From: Cupriavidus neocaledonicus
GTDB taxonomy: Bacteria > Pseudomonadota > Gammaproteobacteria > Burkholderiales > Burkholderiaceae
NCBI RefSeq assembly: GCF_000372525.1
Contig: NZ_AQUR01000093.1
Coordinates: forward strand, 62,337-126,336
Direction of reading: 5' to 3'
DNA: 64,000 bases
Positions within the stretch are counted from its first letter, which is position 1. Each line of letters opens with the position of its first letter. The position numbers were made by a program, and so were the translations under genes. The notes beneath the pieces are model-generated. The model was given only the letters and a program-made list of their open reading frames with translations, did no database searches and was not told the origin of the DNA. Positions 55,095 to 63,717 of the stretch are shown piece after piece.

Positions 55095-55988
55095 TTATTC
55101 GGCCTGGCCGGGCAGTTCGATGCCCGGGAAGATCTTGATCACCGCGGAATCGTCCTCGCCGCCGTGGCCTGCGGTCGAGGCCATCATGAACATCTGGTGC
55201 GCGGCCGCCGACAGCGGCAGCGGGAATTTGCTGGTGCGCGCGGTGTCGAGCACCATGCCCAGGTCCTTGACGAAGATGTCGACCGCGGACAGCGGCGTGT
55301 AATCGCCCTTCAGGATATGCGGCACGCGGTTCTCGAACATCCACGAGTTGCCGGCGCTGTGGGTGATCACGTCATAGAGCGCGTCCGGGTCCACGCCTTC
55401 GCGCAGGCCCAGCGCCATCGCTTCGGCGGCGGCGGCGATATGCACGCCGGCCAGCAGCTGGTTGATGATCTTGACCTTGGAGCCGGCACCGTGCGCGGCA
55501 CCCAGGCGGTACACCTTGCCCGCGATGGCGGCCAGCACGTCCTCGGCCAGCGCATAGGCTTCGGCCGGGCCGGAGGTCATCATGGTCATCTCGCCGCTGG
55601 CGGCGCGCGCGGCGCCGCCCGAGACCGGCGCGTCGAGCATCAGCAGGCCTTTTTCGGCCAGGCGCTGTCCCAGGGTCCCGGCAAAGCCCGGCGGCACCGT
55701 GGCGCTGGCGATCACCAGCTTGCCCGGCTGCATCGCCGCCACGGCACCGTCGGCGCCGAACAGCACGGCCTCGGTCTGCTGCGCGTTGACCACCAGCGTC
55801 AGCACCACGTCGCAGCGGCGGCCCAGCTCGGCGGGCGAGGCGCACGGCACGCCGCCGGCATCGGCAAAGCGCTGCAGCACTTCGGCACGCAGGTCGCAGG
55901 CGTGCACGTTGAAACCGGCCCGCAGCAGCGACTGCGCGACACCAAAGCCCATGGCACCAAGGCCGATGACGCCGATATTCCTGGACAT
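55095..55988 (-). CDS. ltnD: L-threonate dehydrogenase (3-hydroxyisobutyrate dehydrogenase family)
   Basis: A 297-residue beta-hydroxyacid dehydrogenase. The NAD loop IGVIGLGAMGFGVAQSLL starts at residue 4, LDAPVSGGAARAASGEMTMMTSG is the substrate-contact segment and GAGSKVKIINQLLAGVHIAAAAEAM contains the catalytic Lys. It oxidises L-threonate at C2 to 2-oxo-tetronate, joining the D-erythronate route at OtnI. It lies 48 bases behind the GntR gene and 12 before otnK. Confidence 0.93.
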   Translation of the reverse strand: MSRNIGVIGLGAMGFGVAQSLLRAGFNVHACDLRAEVLQRFADAGGVPCASPAELGRRCDVVLTLVVNAQQTEAVLFGADGAVAAMQPGKLVIASATVPPGFAGTLGQRLAEKGLLMLDAPVSGGAARAASGEMTMMTSGPAEAYALAEDVLAAIAGKVYRLGAAHGAGSKVKIINQLLAGVHIAAAAEAMALGLREGVDPDALYDVITHSAGNSWMFENRVPHILKGDYTPLSAVDIFVKDLGMVLDTARTSKFPLPLSAAAHQMFMMASTAGHGGEDDSAVIKIFPGIELPGQAE

Positions 55989-56036
55989 AAGGACTCCCTG
56001 AAACAGATACGGATGATTCGGTGCTTGCGGCGCGCT

Positions 56037-56771
56037 TCAGTTGCTGGCGCCGTGCGTGGCGCCGCTCTCGTCGGCGCCCAGCTGGGCCAGCCGGTGCGCG
56101 GCGTTGTACATGTGGTTCTGCGCGGCATTGCGCGCGGCCAGCGGGTCGCCGGCGCGGATCGCCGCGACGATGGCCTGGTGTTCCTCGCGCACCTGGCGCG
56201 AAAAGTCCGCGCGCCGCGCTTCGTTGGTGCGGGTCACGCGCGTGGCGGCTTCCAGGTACTGGCTGAGGAACTCGAGCGTCTTGAGGAAATAGGGGTTGCC
56301 GGTGGCCTCGGCGATGGCGCGGTGGAAGCCCACGTCCTCGGCGACGCCATCGCCGCCCTGCGCCACCACCTCGTCGAGGCGGGCCAGCGCGGCGTCGATC
56401 GCCGCCATCGAGGCATCGGTGCGGCGCCGGGCCGCCTGCGCCGCGACCTCGGCCTCGATCGCGCGGCGCAACTCGACGATCTGCAGCACCGCTTCCAGCG
56501 TGCCGGTGTCGGTGTAGTCGATGCGCAGGGGCCGGATGCCGGCCTGCAGCGTCACGAACACGCCGCTGCCCTGGCGCGACTCGACCACGCCTTCGTACTT
56601 GAGCCGGGAGATGGCCTCGCGCACCACGGTGCGGCTGACGCCGAACTCCTCGGACAGCACCGCCTCGGTGGGCAGCTTGTCGCCGCGGGCGAAGGCGCCG
56701 CTCTGGATCTTGTCCAGCAGCTGTTCGGCGACGTTGTCGGTCAGGGCGCGGGCAGGGACTTTCTGGAACAC
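56037..56771 (-). CDS. GntR-family (FadR subgroup) transcriptional regulator, probable controller of the tetronate genes
   Basis: A 244-residue regulator. The N-terminal winged helix is clear (LPTEAVLSEEFGVSRTVVREAISRLKYEGVV, then SRQGSGVFV) and the C-terminal FCD domain carries ELRRAIEAEVAAQAARRR, FHRAIAEATGNPYFLKTL and EEHQAIVAAIRAGDP, including the metal-binding Asp/His positions. It is the first gene of the minus-strand cluster, so it probably represses its own operon until a tetronate or related acid binds. The ligand is inferred from neighbours. Confidence 0.93.
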   Translation of the reverse strand: MFQKVPARALTDNVAEQLLDKIQSGAFARGDKLPTEAVLSEEFGVSRTVVREAISRLKYEGVVESRQGSGVFVTLQAGIRPLRIDYTDTGTLEAVLQIVELRRAIEAEVAAQAARRRTDASMAAIDAALARLDEVVAQGGDGVAEDVGFHRAIAEATGNPYFLKTLEFLSQYLEAATRVTRTNEARRADFSRQVREEHQAIVAAIRAGDPLAARNAAQNHMYNAAHRLAQLGADESGATHGASN

Positions 56772-56798
56772 GGCAAGTTTCCCGGTGATTCGGTAATC

Positions 56799-56815
56799 AG
56801 GTCATCATACAAATT
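56799..56815. promoter_or_regulatory. Candidate GntR operator upstream of the tetronate operon
   Basis: On the minus strand the bases read AATTTGTATGATGACCT, 28 or so bases before the regulator ATG at 56771. TTGTATGA-type strings with GT-N6-AC spacing (GTCATCATAC on the plus strand) are common in binding sites of FCD-type GntR proteins. Symmetry is imperfect and only one copy is seen. Confidence 0.3.
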
Positions 56816-56999
56816 TGCTATGCGGCTGCCGACCCGGGGTATACCCTCAGTTGGTGCAAAAGAGCGGTGGAGGTGCGCAGTTGGCTCCACAATGGTGCTT
56901 CCGGCGCTCGCCTGCCAGTCCCTCGGGCGCAGGCGTATCATTGGCGCCCGTCCGTGCTCGGCGCGGACGCGTCTTGTCTTCACTGCCGCATTCACCGCC

Positions 57000-57428
57000 A
57001 TGTCCACCACAGTCCTGATCTGCCCCTGGTCCGAAGCCCGCGAACGCGCGCGCGCCATCCGCTACACCGTCTTCGTCGAGGAGCAGGGCGTGCCGGTGGA
57101 ACTGGAATGGGACGAATGGGACGAGCCCAGCTGGCATGCGCTGGCGCTGGCCGACGACGGCTCGCCGCTGGCCACCGGCCGGCTGCTGCCCGACGGCCAT
57201 ATCGGCCGCATGGCCGTGCTGAAGCCGGCGCGCGGCAGCGGTGTCGGCGCGCTGGTGCTGGAGGCGCTGATGCGCAAGGCGGAGCAGCTGGGTTATGCGG
57301 AACTGGTGCTCAACGCGCAGACCCACGCGGCGCCGTTCTATGCGCGCGTGGGCTTCGAGCAGGTGGGGCCGGAGTTCGAAGAGGCGGGCATCGCGCACGT
57401 CGAGATGCGCAAGCGCCTGCGGGGATAA
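57000..57428 (+). CDS. GNAT-family N-acetyltransferase (ElaA/YjcF-like)
   Basis: A 142-residue acetyltransferase. ARERARAIRYTVFVEEQGVPVELEWDEWDE is the distinctive N-terminal segment of this group, GRMAVLKPARGSGVGALVLEALM is the acetyl-CoA-binding motif, and LNAQTHAAPFYARVGFEQVG closes the fold. The acceptor is unknown. ATG 57000 (MSTTVLICPW) is the best start; frames reaching far upstream are antisense to the tetronate cluster. It is convergent with the NRDE gene (16 bases apart). Confidence 0.88.
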   Translation: MSTTVLICPWSEARERARAIRYTVFVEEQGVPVELEWDEWDEPSWHALALADDGSPLATGRLLPDGHIGRMAVLKPARGSGVGALVLEALMRKAEQLGYAELVLNAQTHAAPFYARVGFEQVGPEFEEAGIAHVEMRKRLRG

Positions 57429-57444
57429 GGCGCCGGCGCGGCCC

Positions 57445-58272
57445 TCAGCGGGGCGCCGGCACGATGCCGGTGTCGCGCGACAGGTTCAGCGTGCCGTGGT
57501 AGGCCACGTCGCCGATGCGGCCATCGGCGTCGAAGCTGCGCTCGTTCAGGTCGAAGCGCCCGTCGTGGCGGATGCGCAGTACCGTGCTGGCGCGCGTGCC
57601 GTACATCGGCGAGCGGATAAAGGCGGACGACAGCAGCTTTTCCCACTCCGGCGCCACGCCGGTGGCGGGCAGCTCGAAATCCGCGGCCTGGCGTTCGTCG
57701 GCCAGCATCTGCAGGTAAGGCTCGGCGCTGGCGGTGGCCTGGCCGCTGTCGGCGGCCAGCACTTCGGCCAGCGCGCCGACGCGGCTGCGCACCTTGGGCC
57801 AGGGGGTGTCGAGCAGTGCGTTGGACAGGCCGTACAGGCCCGGACGCAGCCGTTGCGGCTGGCGCGACGCCGAGCGGTTGCTGTACCACCACAGTTCGCG
57901 CAGGTCGCTCGCCAGCAGGTTGAAGCCGTTATAGGCGCCGTCTTCGCCGGCAAGGCCGTCGAGGTAGTCGAACGGGGCCGCGTGGCCGCGCAGGAAGCCC
58001 GCCACCAGTTCGCCGCGCGAGCGCGCGTCGGTGCGTTTTTCGGACGGGGCGCGGTAGTTGGTGAGGGCGGCGAAACGGCCGTCGGCGTTGACGCCCATCC
58101 AGGTGCCAGGCTCGCCGATGACCTCGGCGAGGTCGCGGCCGGCCAGCACCTGGGGCGCATCCTGCCACCAGTGCGCGGCCGCCGCGGGGCGGGCATAGAA
58201 TTCATCGCGGTTGCCGGCCACGACCAGGGCATAGTCCGGGTGGGATTGCCAGGCAACCAGGATCAGACACAT
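57445..58272 (-). CDS. NRDE family protein (TANGO2-like)
   Basis: A 275-residue protein of the TANGO2/NRDE family, starting with MCLILVAWQSHPDYALVVAG and the name-giving NRDEFYARP at residues 21-29. A Cys at position 2 after Met removal fits an N-terminal-nucleophile type fold. WQDAPQVLAGRDLAEVIGEPGTWMGVN, AALTNYRAP and GLSNALLDTPWPKV are conserved. Members are linked to haem or lipid handling in other organisms; the bacterial reaction is not settled. Confidence 0.9.
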   Translation of the reverse strand: MCLILVAWQSHPDYALVVAGNRDEFYARPAAAAHWWQDAPQVLAGRDLAEVIGEPGTWMGVNADGRFAALTNYRAPSEKRTDARSRGELVAGFLRGHAAPFDYLDGLAGEDGAYNGFNLLASDLRELWWYSNRSASRQPQRLRPGLYGLSNALLDTPWPKVRSRVGALAEVLAADSGQATASAEPYLQMLADERQAADFELPATGVAPEWEKLLSSAFIRSPMYGTRASTVLRIRHDGRFDLNERSFDADGRIGDVAYHGTLNLSRDTGIVPAPR

Positions 58273-58384
58273 CGTTTTGCTTCCTTTGCCGCGCGGCTGC
58301 CGCGCCAGCGGTTCCCGCGTACGTCAGTCCGACGGCGCCGACACCTCCCCGGGCGCCCGCAGAACGTCACCTACAGCACGTCAC

Positions 58385-58675
58385 CTACAGCACATCGAGG
58401 TCGATAAAGTGTTCGGCGCGCCGCTCGCCATCCACCCATTGTTCCAGCCCGCTCTGGCGCCACAGCCCTTGCAGCGTGGCATCGAACGCGGGCGGCACGT
58501 CGGCGTAGCACTCCATCCAGGTCTGCACACCGGCGCGGGTTTCCGGCCTGCGCATCAGCGTACCACCAATTCCGGTGGCTTCGGCCACCGTTTCCATCCA
58601 GCGGTGCCAGTGCGGCAGCGCCTCGGCGGCGACGGCCTCGGGCACACGGAAATAGACGTAGAGGTGATCGCTCAT
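58385..58675 (-). CDS. DUF4936 family small protein
   Basis: A 96-residue protein. The start MSDHLYVYFRVPEAVAAEAL, the middle LMRRPETRAGVQTWMECYAD and the end ERRAEHFIDLDVL match a small conserved Burkholderiales family (DUF4936) usually found next to ygfZ, as here (17 bases). It is predicted to be a ferredoxin-like alpha/beta fold. A frame to 59638 is a shadow of ygfZ. Function unknown. Confidence 0.85.
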   Translation of the reverse strand: MSDHLYVYFRVPEAVAAEALPHWHRWMETVAEATGIGGTLMRRPETRAGVQTWMECYADVPPAFDATLQGLWRQSGLEQWVDGERRAEHFIDLDVL

Positions 58676-58692
58676 GGCGGGTCCTGTGGCAA

Positions 58693-59709
58693 TCAGCCGG
58701 CGGCCTGGGCGGCCTCGCCCAGCGGCACCGCGTAGGGCAGGGTGGCGGTGGCCACCGCCGCGCCCCCGGCGCTGCCCAGGCGCAGCGCGCTGCCGGCGGC
58801 ATCGATCTTCAGCTCGGCCAGCGCGGCCCAGCCGCCATCGGGCGCGGGCGCGGCGTTGACGATCATGCCGCAGGGCTGGCCCGGGTCTTCCGGGCGATAG
58901 ATCTCGGCGGCGGGCGCCGGCACCTCGCCTTCGCCCTGCACCAGCCACATGCGGCGCTTGAGCGTGCCGCGGTACTGGCTGCGCGCCACCACTTCCTGGC
59001 CCGGATAGCAGCCCTTGCGGAAATTGACGCCGCCCACCAGCTCGAAATTGATCATCTGCGGCACGAACTGCTCCTGCGTGGCCGCGACGATGCGGGGCAG
59101 GCCCGACTGCACTTCGAGCCAGTCCCACAGCGCCGGCGCGGCAGCCGTCAGCGTGGCGGACAACGCCGCGCGCACCGCGTCGGCGCGCCCGGCCGGCAGC
59201 ACCAGCTGCCAGCGCGGCTGGCCGGCGCTGTCGGGCAGGCGGATCACGGTGGCGCCTTCGGCCGCGGCCACGGCAAAGGCCGTCTCCGGCGCGGGCAGCC
59301 CGGCGGCGGCAAGCGCCCCGGCGGCGCCGGCGCCGGCCACGCCGAGGATGACGTGGGTCGCGGTGATATCGGACAGCTTTGCCTTGGCGCGCAGCACGAA
59401 CATCGACAGCCGCTTCTGCACCGGGGCCTGGATCTCGGCCGACAGTTGCAGCACGATGCCGTCGGCGTCGCGCCACATCAGGAAGGTGGCCAGCAGCCGG
59501 CCCTTGGGCGAGCAGTAGCCGGCCAGGCGCGCCGTGCCCGGCGCCAGGTCTTCGACCGCGTTGGTCAGCTGGGTGTGCAGGAAGCTGGCGGCATCGTCGC
59601 CCGCCACGCGAACGAGGCCGAGCCCGGCCGGGGTGCACACCACGCCGCCGGCCTGCAGCGCGTCAAGGTTTGCGGCGAGTTGCTGGGCTTGGGGATTCAG
59701 TGCTGGCAT
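58693..59709 (-). CDS. ygfZ: tRNA-modifying/Fe-S assembly protein YgfZ (GcvT-like folate-binding)
   Basis: A 338-residue folate-binding protein. The signature NFRKGCYPGQEVVARSQYRGTLKRR contains the conserved KGCYxGQE cysteine. The N-terminal half resembles the GcvT fold (LVRVAGDDAASFLHTQLTND-like stretch with FLHTQLTNAVEDL, and GYCSPKGRLLATFLMWR). It supports repair and assembly of certain Fe-S enzymes with tetrahydrofolate. ATG 59709 is used; an ATG at 59760 adds unconserved residues. It is divergent from mltG. Confidence 0.92.
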   Translation of the reverse strand: MPALNPQAQQLAANLDALQAGGVVCTPAGLGLVRVAGDDAASFLHTQLTNAVEDLAPGTARLAGYCSPKGRLLATFLMWRDADGIVLQLSAEIQAPVQKRLSMFVLRAKAKLSDITATHVILGVAGAGAAGALAAAGLPAPETAFAVAAAEGATVIRLPDSAGQPRWQLVLPAGRADAVRAALSATLTAAAPALWDWLEVQSGLPRIVAATQEQFVPQMINFELVGGVNFRKGCYPGQEVVARSQYRGTLKRRMWLVQGEGEVPAPAAEIYRPEDPGQPCGMIVNAAPAPDGGWAALAELKIDAAGSALRLGSAGGAAVATATLPYAVPLGEAAQAAG

Positions 59710-59928
59710 TGCGAGGCAATCGTCGAGGCAAATCAGGGAGGGAAGATAAACGGGCCGCACCGACGGTCCGCGGTGCCGGGCGCGCGGGAGGCGCCGGCGC
59801 CACGGCTCACGGTCGGTGCCAGGCTGCCGGTTATTATATGGGGCTACGAGATTTTCGGCCGGCGCCGGCAGCCTGCTGCGGCGCGTGCTTGCGCCGACGG
59901 TGCCGGGGCCGGTCCCTACGACTGATAC

Positions 59929-60924
59929 ATGAAACGCTTATTCCTCAGCCTTGGGCTTGCCGTGCTGGTGTTCGCGCTGGCGGCCGCGGGCGGCTTCGCG
60001 TGGTGGGCCAATCACCCGGTGGCGCTGAGCAAGTCGCCGGTGGAAGTGGTGATCAAGCCCAATTCCGGCGTGGCCAGCGTCGGCCGGCAGATCCAGCGTG
60101 GCGGTGTGGGCATGGACCCGCGGCTGTTCATGGTGCTGGCGCGCCTGACCGGCCACGGGGCCGATCTCAAGGCCGGCGGCTATACATTCGAAACCGGTGC
60201 CACGCCGCTGTCGATCGTGGGCAAGCTGGCGCGCGGCGAGGTCACGCACTACGTGGTCACGGTGATCGAGGGCTGGGAATTCCGCAAGATGCGCGCCGCG
60301 GTCGACGCCAGCCCGGCGCTGCGCCACGACACCCGCGGCATGACCGACGCCGAACTGATGAAAGCCATCGGCGCGCCCGAGCCTTCCCCCGAGGGGCTGT
60401 TCTTTCCCGACACCTACCTGTTCGCGCGCGGCAGCAGCGACCTCGAGCTCTACAAGCATGCCTACCGCGCCATGCAGCGCCGCCTGAACGAGGCCTGGAA
60501 CGCGCGCTCGCCCGACCTGCCTTACAAGACGCCGTACGAGGCGCTGGTGATGGCGTCGATCGTCGAGAAGGAAACCGGCCAGGCCGCCGAGCGCCCGATG
60601 ATCGCCGCGGTGTTCATCAACCGGCTGCGCAAGAACATGCTGCTGCAGACCGACCCGACCGTGATCTACGGCCTGGGCGAGGCCTTCGACGGCGACCTGC
60701 GCAAGCGCGACCTGCAGGCCGACACCCCGTACAATACCTACACCCGCACCGGCCTGCCGCCCACGCCGATCGCGTTGCCGGGGCTGGCCTCGCTGGCGGC
60801 GGCGACCATGCCGGCGCCGTCCGACGCGCTGTACTTCGTCGCCCGCGGCGACGGCAGCAGCCATTTCTCCAACTCGCTACCCGAACACAACCGCGCGGTC
60901 GACAAGTACCAGCGCGGCAAATAG
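59929..60924 (+). CDS. mltG: Endolytic murein transglycosylase
   Basis: A 331-residue inner-membrane lytic transglycosylase that cuts nascent peptidoglycan strands. An N-terminal membrane anchor ([20 protein letters not shown]) is followed by a LysM-like subdomain and the YceG catalytic domain: the catalytic Glu in [39 protein letters not shown] and [18 protein letters not shown]. It is followed after 7 bases by tmk and then holB, the same order as in many proteobacteria. Confidence 0.95.
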   Translation: MKRLFLSLGLAVLVFALAAAGGFAWWANHPVALSKSPVEVVIKPNSGVASVGRQIQRGGVGMDPRLFMVLARLTGHGADLKAGGYTFETGATPLSIVGKLARGEVTHYVVTVIEGWEFRKMRAAVDASPALRHDTRGMTDAELMKAIGAPEPSPEGLFFPDTYLFARGSSDLELYKHAYRAMQRRLNEAWNARSPDLPYKTPYEALVMASIVEKETGQAAERPMIAAVFINRLRKNMLLQTDPTVIYGLGEAFDGDLRKRDLQADTPYNTYTRTGLPPTPIALPGLASLAAATMPAPSDALYFVARGDGSSHFSNSLPEHNRAVDKYQRGK

Positions 60925-60931
60925 GCATTCC

Positions 60932-61543
60932 ATGCGCGGAAAATTCATTACCTTCGAGGGCATCGACGGCGCCGGCAAGAGCACCCACATCGACTGGGTT
61001 GCCGACCGCCTGCGCGCGCGCGCCGACATCGCCGGCGTCGTCACCACGCGCGAGCCCGGCGGCACGTCGCTGGGCGAAGACCTGCGCCAGATCCTGCTGC
61101 ACCGCAAGATGCACCTGGAAACCGAAGCGCTGCTGATGTTCGCGGCCCGGCGCGAGCATATCGCCGAAGTCATCGCCCCGGCGCTGGAGCGCGGCAAGTG
61201 GGTCATTTCCGACCGCTTCACCGACGCCACCTTCGCCTACCAGGGCGGCGGCCGGGGCCTGGCCACCGAGCGGCTCGAAGCGCTGGAAGGCTGGGTCCAG
61301 GGCGGCCTGCAGCCGGACCTGACGCTGCTGTTCGACGTGCCGCTGGAGACCGCCAGCGCCCGCCTGGCCGCCGCGCGCACGCCGGACAAGTTCGAGGCCG
61401 AATCGCGCGCCTTCTTCCAGCGCACCCGCGACGAGTACCTGCGCCGTGCGGCCCAGTCGCCGCAGCGCTTCCGCGTCATCGACGGCACCCGCAGCATTGC
61501 CGATATTCGCGACGAACTTGAGAAGATCCTTGCAACTATGTGA
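60932..61543 (+). CDS. tmk: Thymidylate kinase
   Basis: A 203-residue kinase making dTDP from dTMP. The P-loop [12 protein letters not shown] (residues 8-19), the DR motif in [19 protein letters not shown] and the LID-region Arg-rich segment fit the bacterial enzyme; [14 protein letters not shown] lies between. It is 7 bases after mltG and 78 before holB and likely shares their transcript. Confidence 0.97.
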   Translation: MRGKFITFEGIDGAGKSTHIDWVADRLRARADIAGVVTTREPGGTSLGEDLRQILLHRKMHLETEALLMFAARREHIAEVIAPALERGKWVISDRFTDATFAYQGGGRGLATERLEALEGWVQGGLQPDLTLLFDVPLETASARLAAARTPDKFEAESRAFFQRTRDEYLRRAAQSPQRFRVIDGTRSIADIRDELEKILATM

Positions 61544-61621
61544 TTTGCCAGCAGTTTTTATCCGGCGTCGCGGCAATATTCAGCCAGTACTTGAAATTGG
61601 ATCGCTAACCTACTGATTTAC

Positions 61622-62629
61622 ATGCTCTATCCCTGGCAGAAAGAAGACTGGCAACGGCTGGGCGCGCTGCGCGAGCGGCTGCCGCATGCCTTGCTGATCC
61701 ACGGCCAGCAAGGCATCGGCAAGCGCGACCTGGCACTGCATTTCGCACAGGGGCTGCTGTGCGAGGCGCCGCTGGCGGACGGGCAGCCCTGCGGCCAGTG
61801 CGCCGCCTGCCACTGGTTCAGCCAGGGCAACCACCCGGACTTCACCGTGGTGCGGCCCGAGGCCCTCGATGCCTCGGCCGAGGCGGAGACCGACGAGGGC
61901 GGCAAGAAGAAGGCGCCCAGCAAGATCATCCGCATGGAGCAGGTGCGCGCGCTGATCGAGGCCGTCGGCGTGGGCACGCACCGCGCCGGGCTGCGCGTGG
62001 TGGTGGTCTATCCGCTCGACGCGCTGCAGGCCGAGGGCGCCAACGCCTTGCTGAAGACGCTGGAGGAACCGCCGCCCTCGACCGTGTTCCTGCTGGTGAC
62101 CGACCGCCTCGACCGCATCCTGCCGACCATTCTGTCGCGCTGCCGCCAGTTCTCGGCCCAGCGCCCGACCCCCGAGGCCGCGCTGGCGTGGCTGCGTGGG
62201 CAGGGCGTGGCGGACGCCGAGGCCCAGCTGGCGCTGGCCGGCGGTTCGCCGCTGACCGCGCTGCATGCTGCGGAAGCGGAAGAGCAGCCGCTGCAGCGCT
62301 GGCTGGTCGGCCAGCTTGGCGCCGCGGCCGCCTTCGACGCCGCCGCGGCGGCCGAGCAACTGCAGAAGCTCCCGGTGCCCGCCGTGCTTGGCATCCTGCA
62401 GCGCTGGACGTACGATCTGCTGGCGCTACGCCTGGATGGCGGTGCCACGCCTCGTTACTTCCCGCGGGAGCGCGCCGTGCTGGCGCGCTGCGCCGGCGCT
62501 ACCGATGCATACGGCCTGCAGGGCTTTGCCGCGCGCCTGAACGCGCACCGCCGCAGCGAGAACCATCCGCTCGCGGCGCGGCTGGTGATGGAAGCGGTAT
62601 TCCTGGAGTACCGGCAGCTGTTCCGCTAG
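61622..62629 (+). CDS. holB: DNA polymerase III delta-prime subunit
   Basis: A 335-residue clamp-loader subunit. The P-loop-like HALLIHGQQGIGKRDLAL is present; four cysteines (CEAPLADGQPCGQCAACHW) bind zinc, and NALLKTLEEPPPSTVFLLVT and the SRC-containing ILSRCRQF are the AAA+ sensor regions. An Asp/Glu/Lys-rich insert (TDEGGKKKAPSK near 95) interrupts the usual spacing. It works with tau and delta subunits encoded elsewhere. Downstream come a PilZ gene and tatD, as often seen. Confidence 0.95.
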   Translation: MLYPWQKEDWQRLGALRERLPHALLIHGQQGIGKRDLALHFAQGLLCEAPLADGQPCGQCAACHWFSQGNHPDFTVVRPEALDASAEAETDEGGKKKAPSKIIRMEQVRALIEAVGVGTHRAGLRVVVVYPLDALQAEGANALLKTLEEPPPSTVFLLVTDRLDRILPTILSRCRQFSAQRPTPEAALAWLRGQGVADAEAQLALAGGSPLTALHAAEAEEQPLQRWLVGQLGAAAAFDAAAAAEQLQKLPVPAVLGILQRWTYDLLALRLDGGATPRYFPRERAVLARCAGATDAYGLQGFAARLNAHRRSENHPLAARLVMEAVFLEYRQLFR

Positions 62630-62717
62630 CGCGGCAGGCGGCCGGGCGCGGTGCATAAGACCAGGCGATAACAACAAGCGATAACAACAAGCAGCAACGT
62701 CATTCAGGGGGTCAACC

Positions 62718-63131
62718 ATGAACACGGCAGTCGCCGGCACCGGGCCGGCCGAAGCGGGCTTGGGTAGCGTCACAGGAAGCGGCGGCGGGGTGGCCTCGCG
62801 CCCCAACGTGCTGTCGCTGTCGATCAAGGACCAGGCCGGGCTGTACGCGGCCTATATGCCGTTCCTGGCGCGCGGCGGCATCTTCGTGCCGTCGAACCGG
62901 CCGTTCCGGCTGGGCGAGCAGGTGTTCCTGGTATTGTCGCTGCTGGACCGGCCGCAGAAATACCAGATCGCGGGCCACGTGGCCTGGATCACCCCCGCAG
63001 GCACGCCGATGAAAACGCCGGGCGTTGGCGTGCATCTGCCCGACGACGACAACGGGCGCAACCTTCGCCGCGCGGTGGAGGAGATCCTGGGCAAGATGCT
63101 GGAGTCCGGGCGCCCCACCCAAACCTTATGA
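62718..63131 (+). CDS. PilZ domain protein (type IV pilus assembly type)
   Basis: A 137-residue protein with a single PilZ-like domain in residues 35-130: VLSLSIKDQAGLYAAYMPFL, GGIFVPSNRPFRLGEQVFL and GHVAWITPAGTPMKTPGVGVHL. The c-di-GMP-binding RxxxR of canonical PilZ proteins is not visible; this is the PilZ-proper type needed for type IV pili, commonly placed after holB. The first 30 residues are Gly/Ala-rich. Confidence 0.9.
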   Translation: MNTAVAGTGPAEAGLGSVTGSGGGVASRPNVLSLSIKDQAGLYAAYMPFLARGGIFVPSNRPFRLGEQVFLVLSLLDRPQKYQIAGHVAWITPAGTPMKTPGVGVHLPDDDNGRNLRRAVEEILGKMLESGRPTQTL

Positions 63132-63168
63132 ATGTTGCGAGATTTTGCTCGCAATTCTTTGATTCTCA

Positions 63169-63675
63169 ATGCATTTTTCGTTACGTATTGCCGAGCCCCG
63201 CGACCTGCCGGGCATCGTCGCCATCTACAACAGCACCGTGGCCTCGCGCATGGTCACCGCCGATACCGAGCCGGTCACGGTGGCCTCGCGCCAGGCCTGG
63301 TTCGACGCCCACCAGCCCGGGCGCCGTCCGCTGTGGGTGTGCGAGGACGCCGACGGCAGCATGGCCGGCTGGATGAGCTTTTCCGATTTCTACGGGCGCC
63401 CGGCCTATGGCGCGACCGCCGAGGTGTCGATCTACCTGGACGCACGGCGCCGCGGCCAGGGGCTGGGGCGCTACCTGCTGCAGCAGGCCATCGACCATGC
63501 GCCCACGGTCGGCGTAAACACGCTGCTCGGCTTTATCTTCGGCCACAACGCGCCCAGCCTGGGCCTGTTCGCGGCGCTGGGCTTCACGCGCTGGGGCGAC
63601 CTGCCGCGCGTGGCCGTGCTCGACGGCGTCGAGCGCGACCTGATCATCGTCGGCCGCCGCGTCGACGCGGCCTGA
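63169..63675 (+). CDS. GNAT-family N-acetyltransferase (phosphinothricin acetyltransferase-like)
   Basis: A 168-residue acetyltransferase. LRIAEPRDLPGIVAIYNSTV, ASRQAWFDAHQPGRRPLWVCED, SFSDFYGRPAYGATAEVSIYLDARRRGQGLGRYLLQQAI (with the acetyl-CoA-binding RRGQGLG) and FGHNAPSLGLFAALGFTRWG match the Pat/MddA group that acetylates methionine sulfoximine-like or other amino-acid analogues. The acceptor is not known. It lies between PilZ and tatD. Confidence 0.9.
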   Translation: MHFSLRIAEPRDLPGIVAIYNSTVASRMVTADTEPVTVASRQAWFDAHQPGRRPLWVCEDADGSMAGWMSFSDFYGRPAYGATAEVSIYLDARRRGQGLGRYLLQQAIDHAPTVGVNTLLGFIFGHNAPSLGLFAALGFTRWGDLPRVAVLDGVERDLIIVGRRVDAA

Positions 63676-63717
63676 GCGCTGGCTGAACGTTCCCGAGCAT
63701 CGCACCAGAGATTTCCC

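Noticed and set aside
54063-57428. An 1121-codon plus-strand frame
   Set aside because: Nearly all of it is antisense to otnK, ltnD and the GntR gene. Only its last 142 codons (from 57000) are a real GNAT gene.
63132-63686. Alternative frame across the second GNAT gene
   Set aside because: It overlaps the GNAT gene at 63169 in another frame and is Arg/Pro-rich low-complexity sequence.
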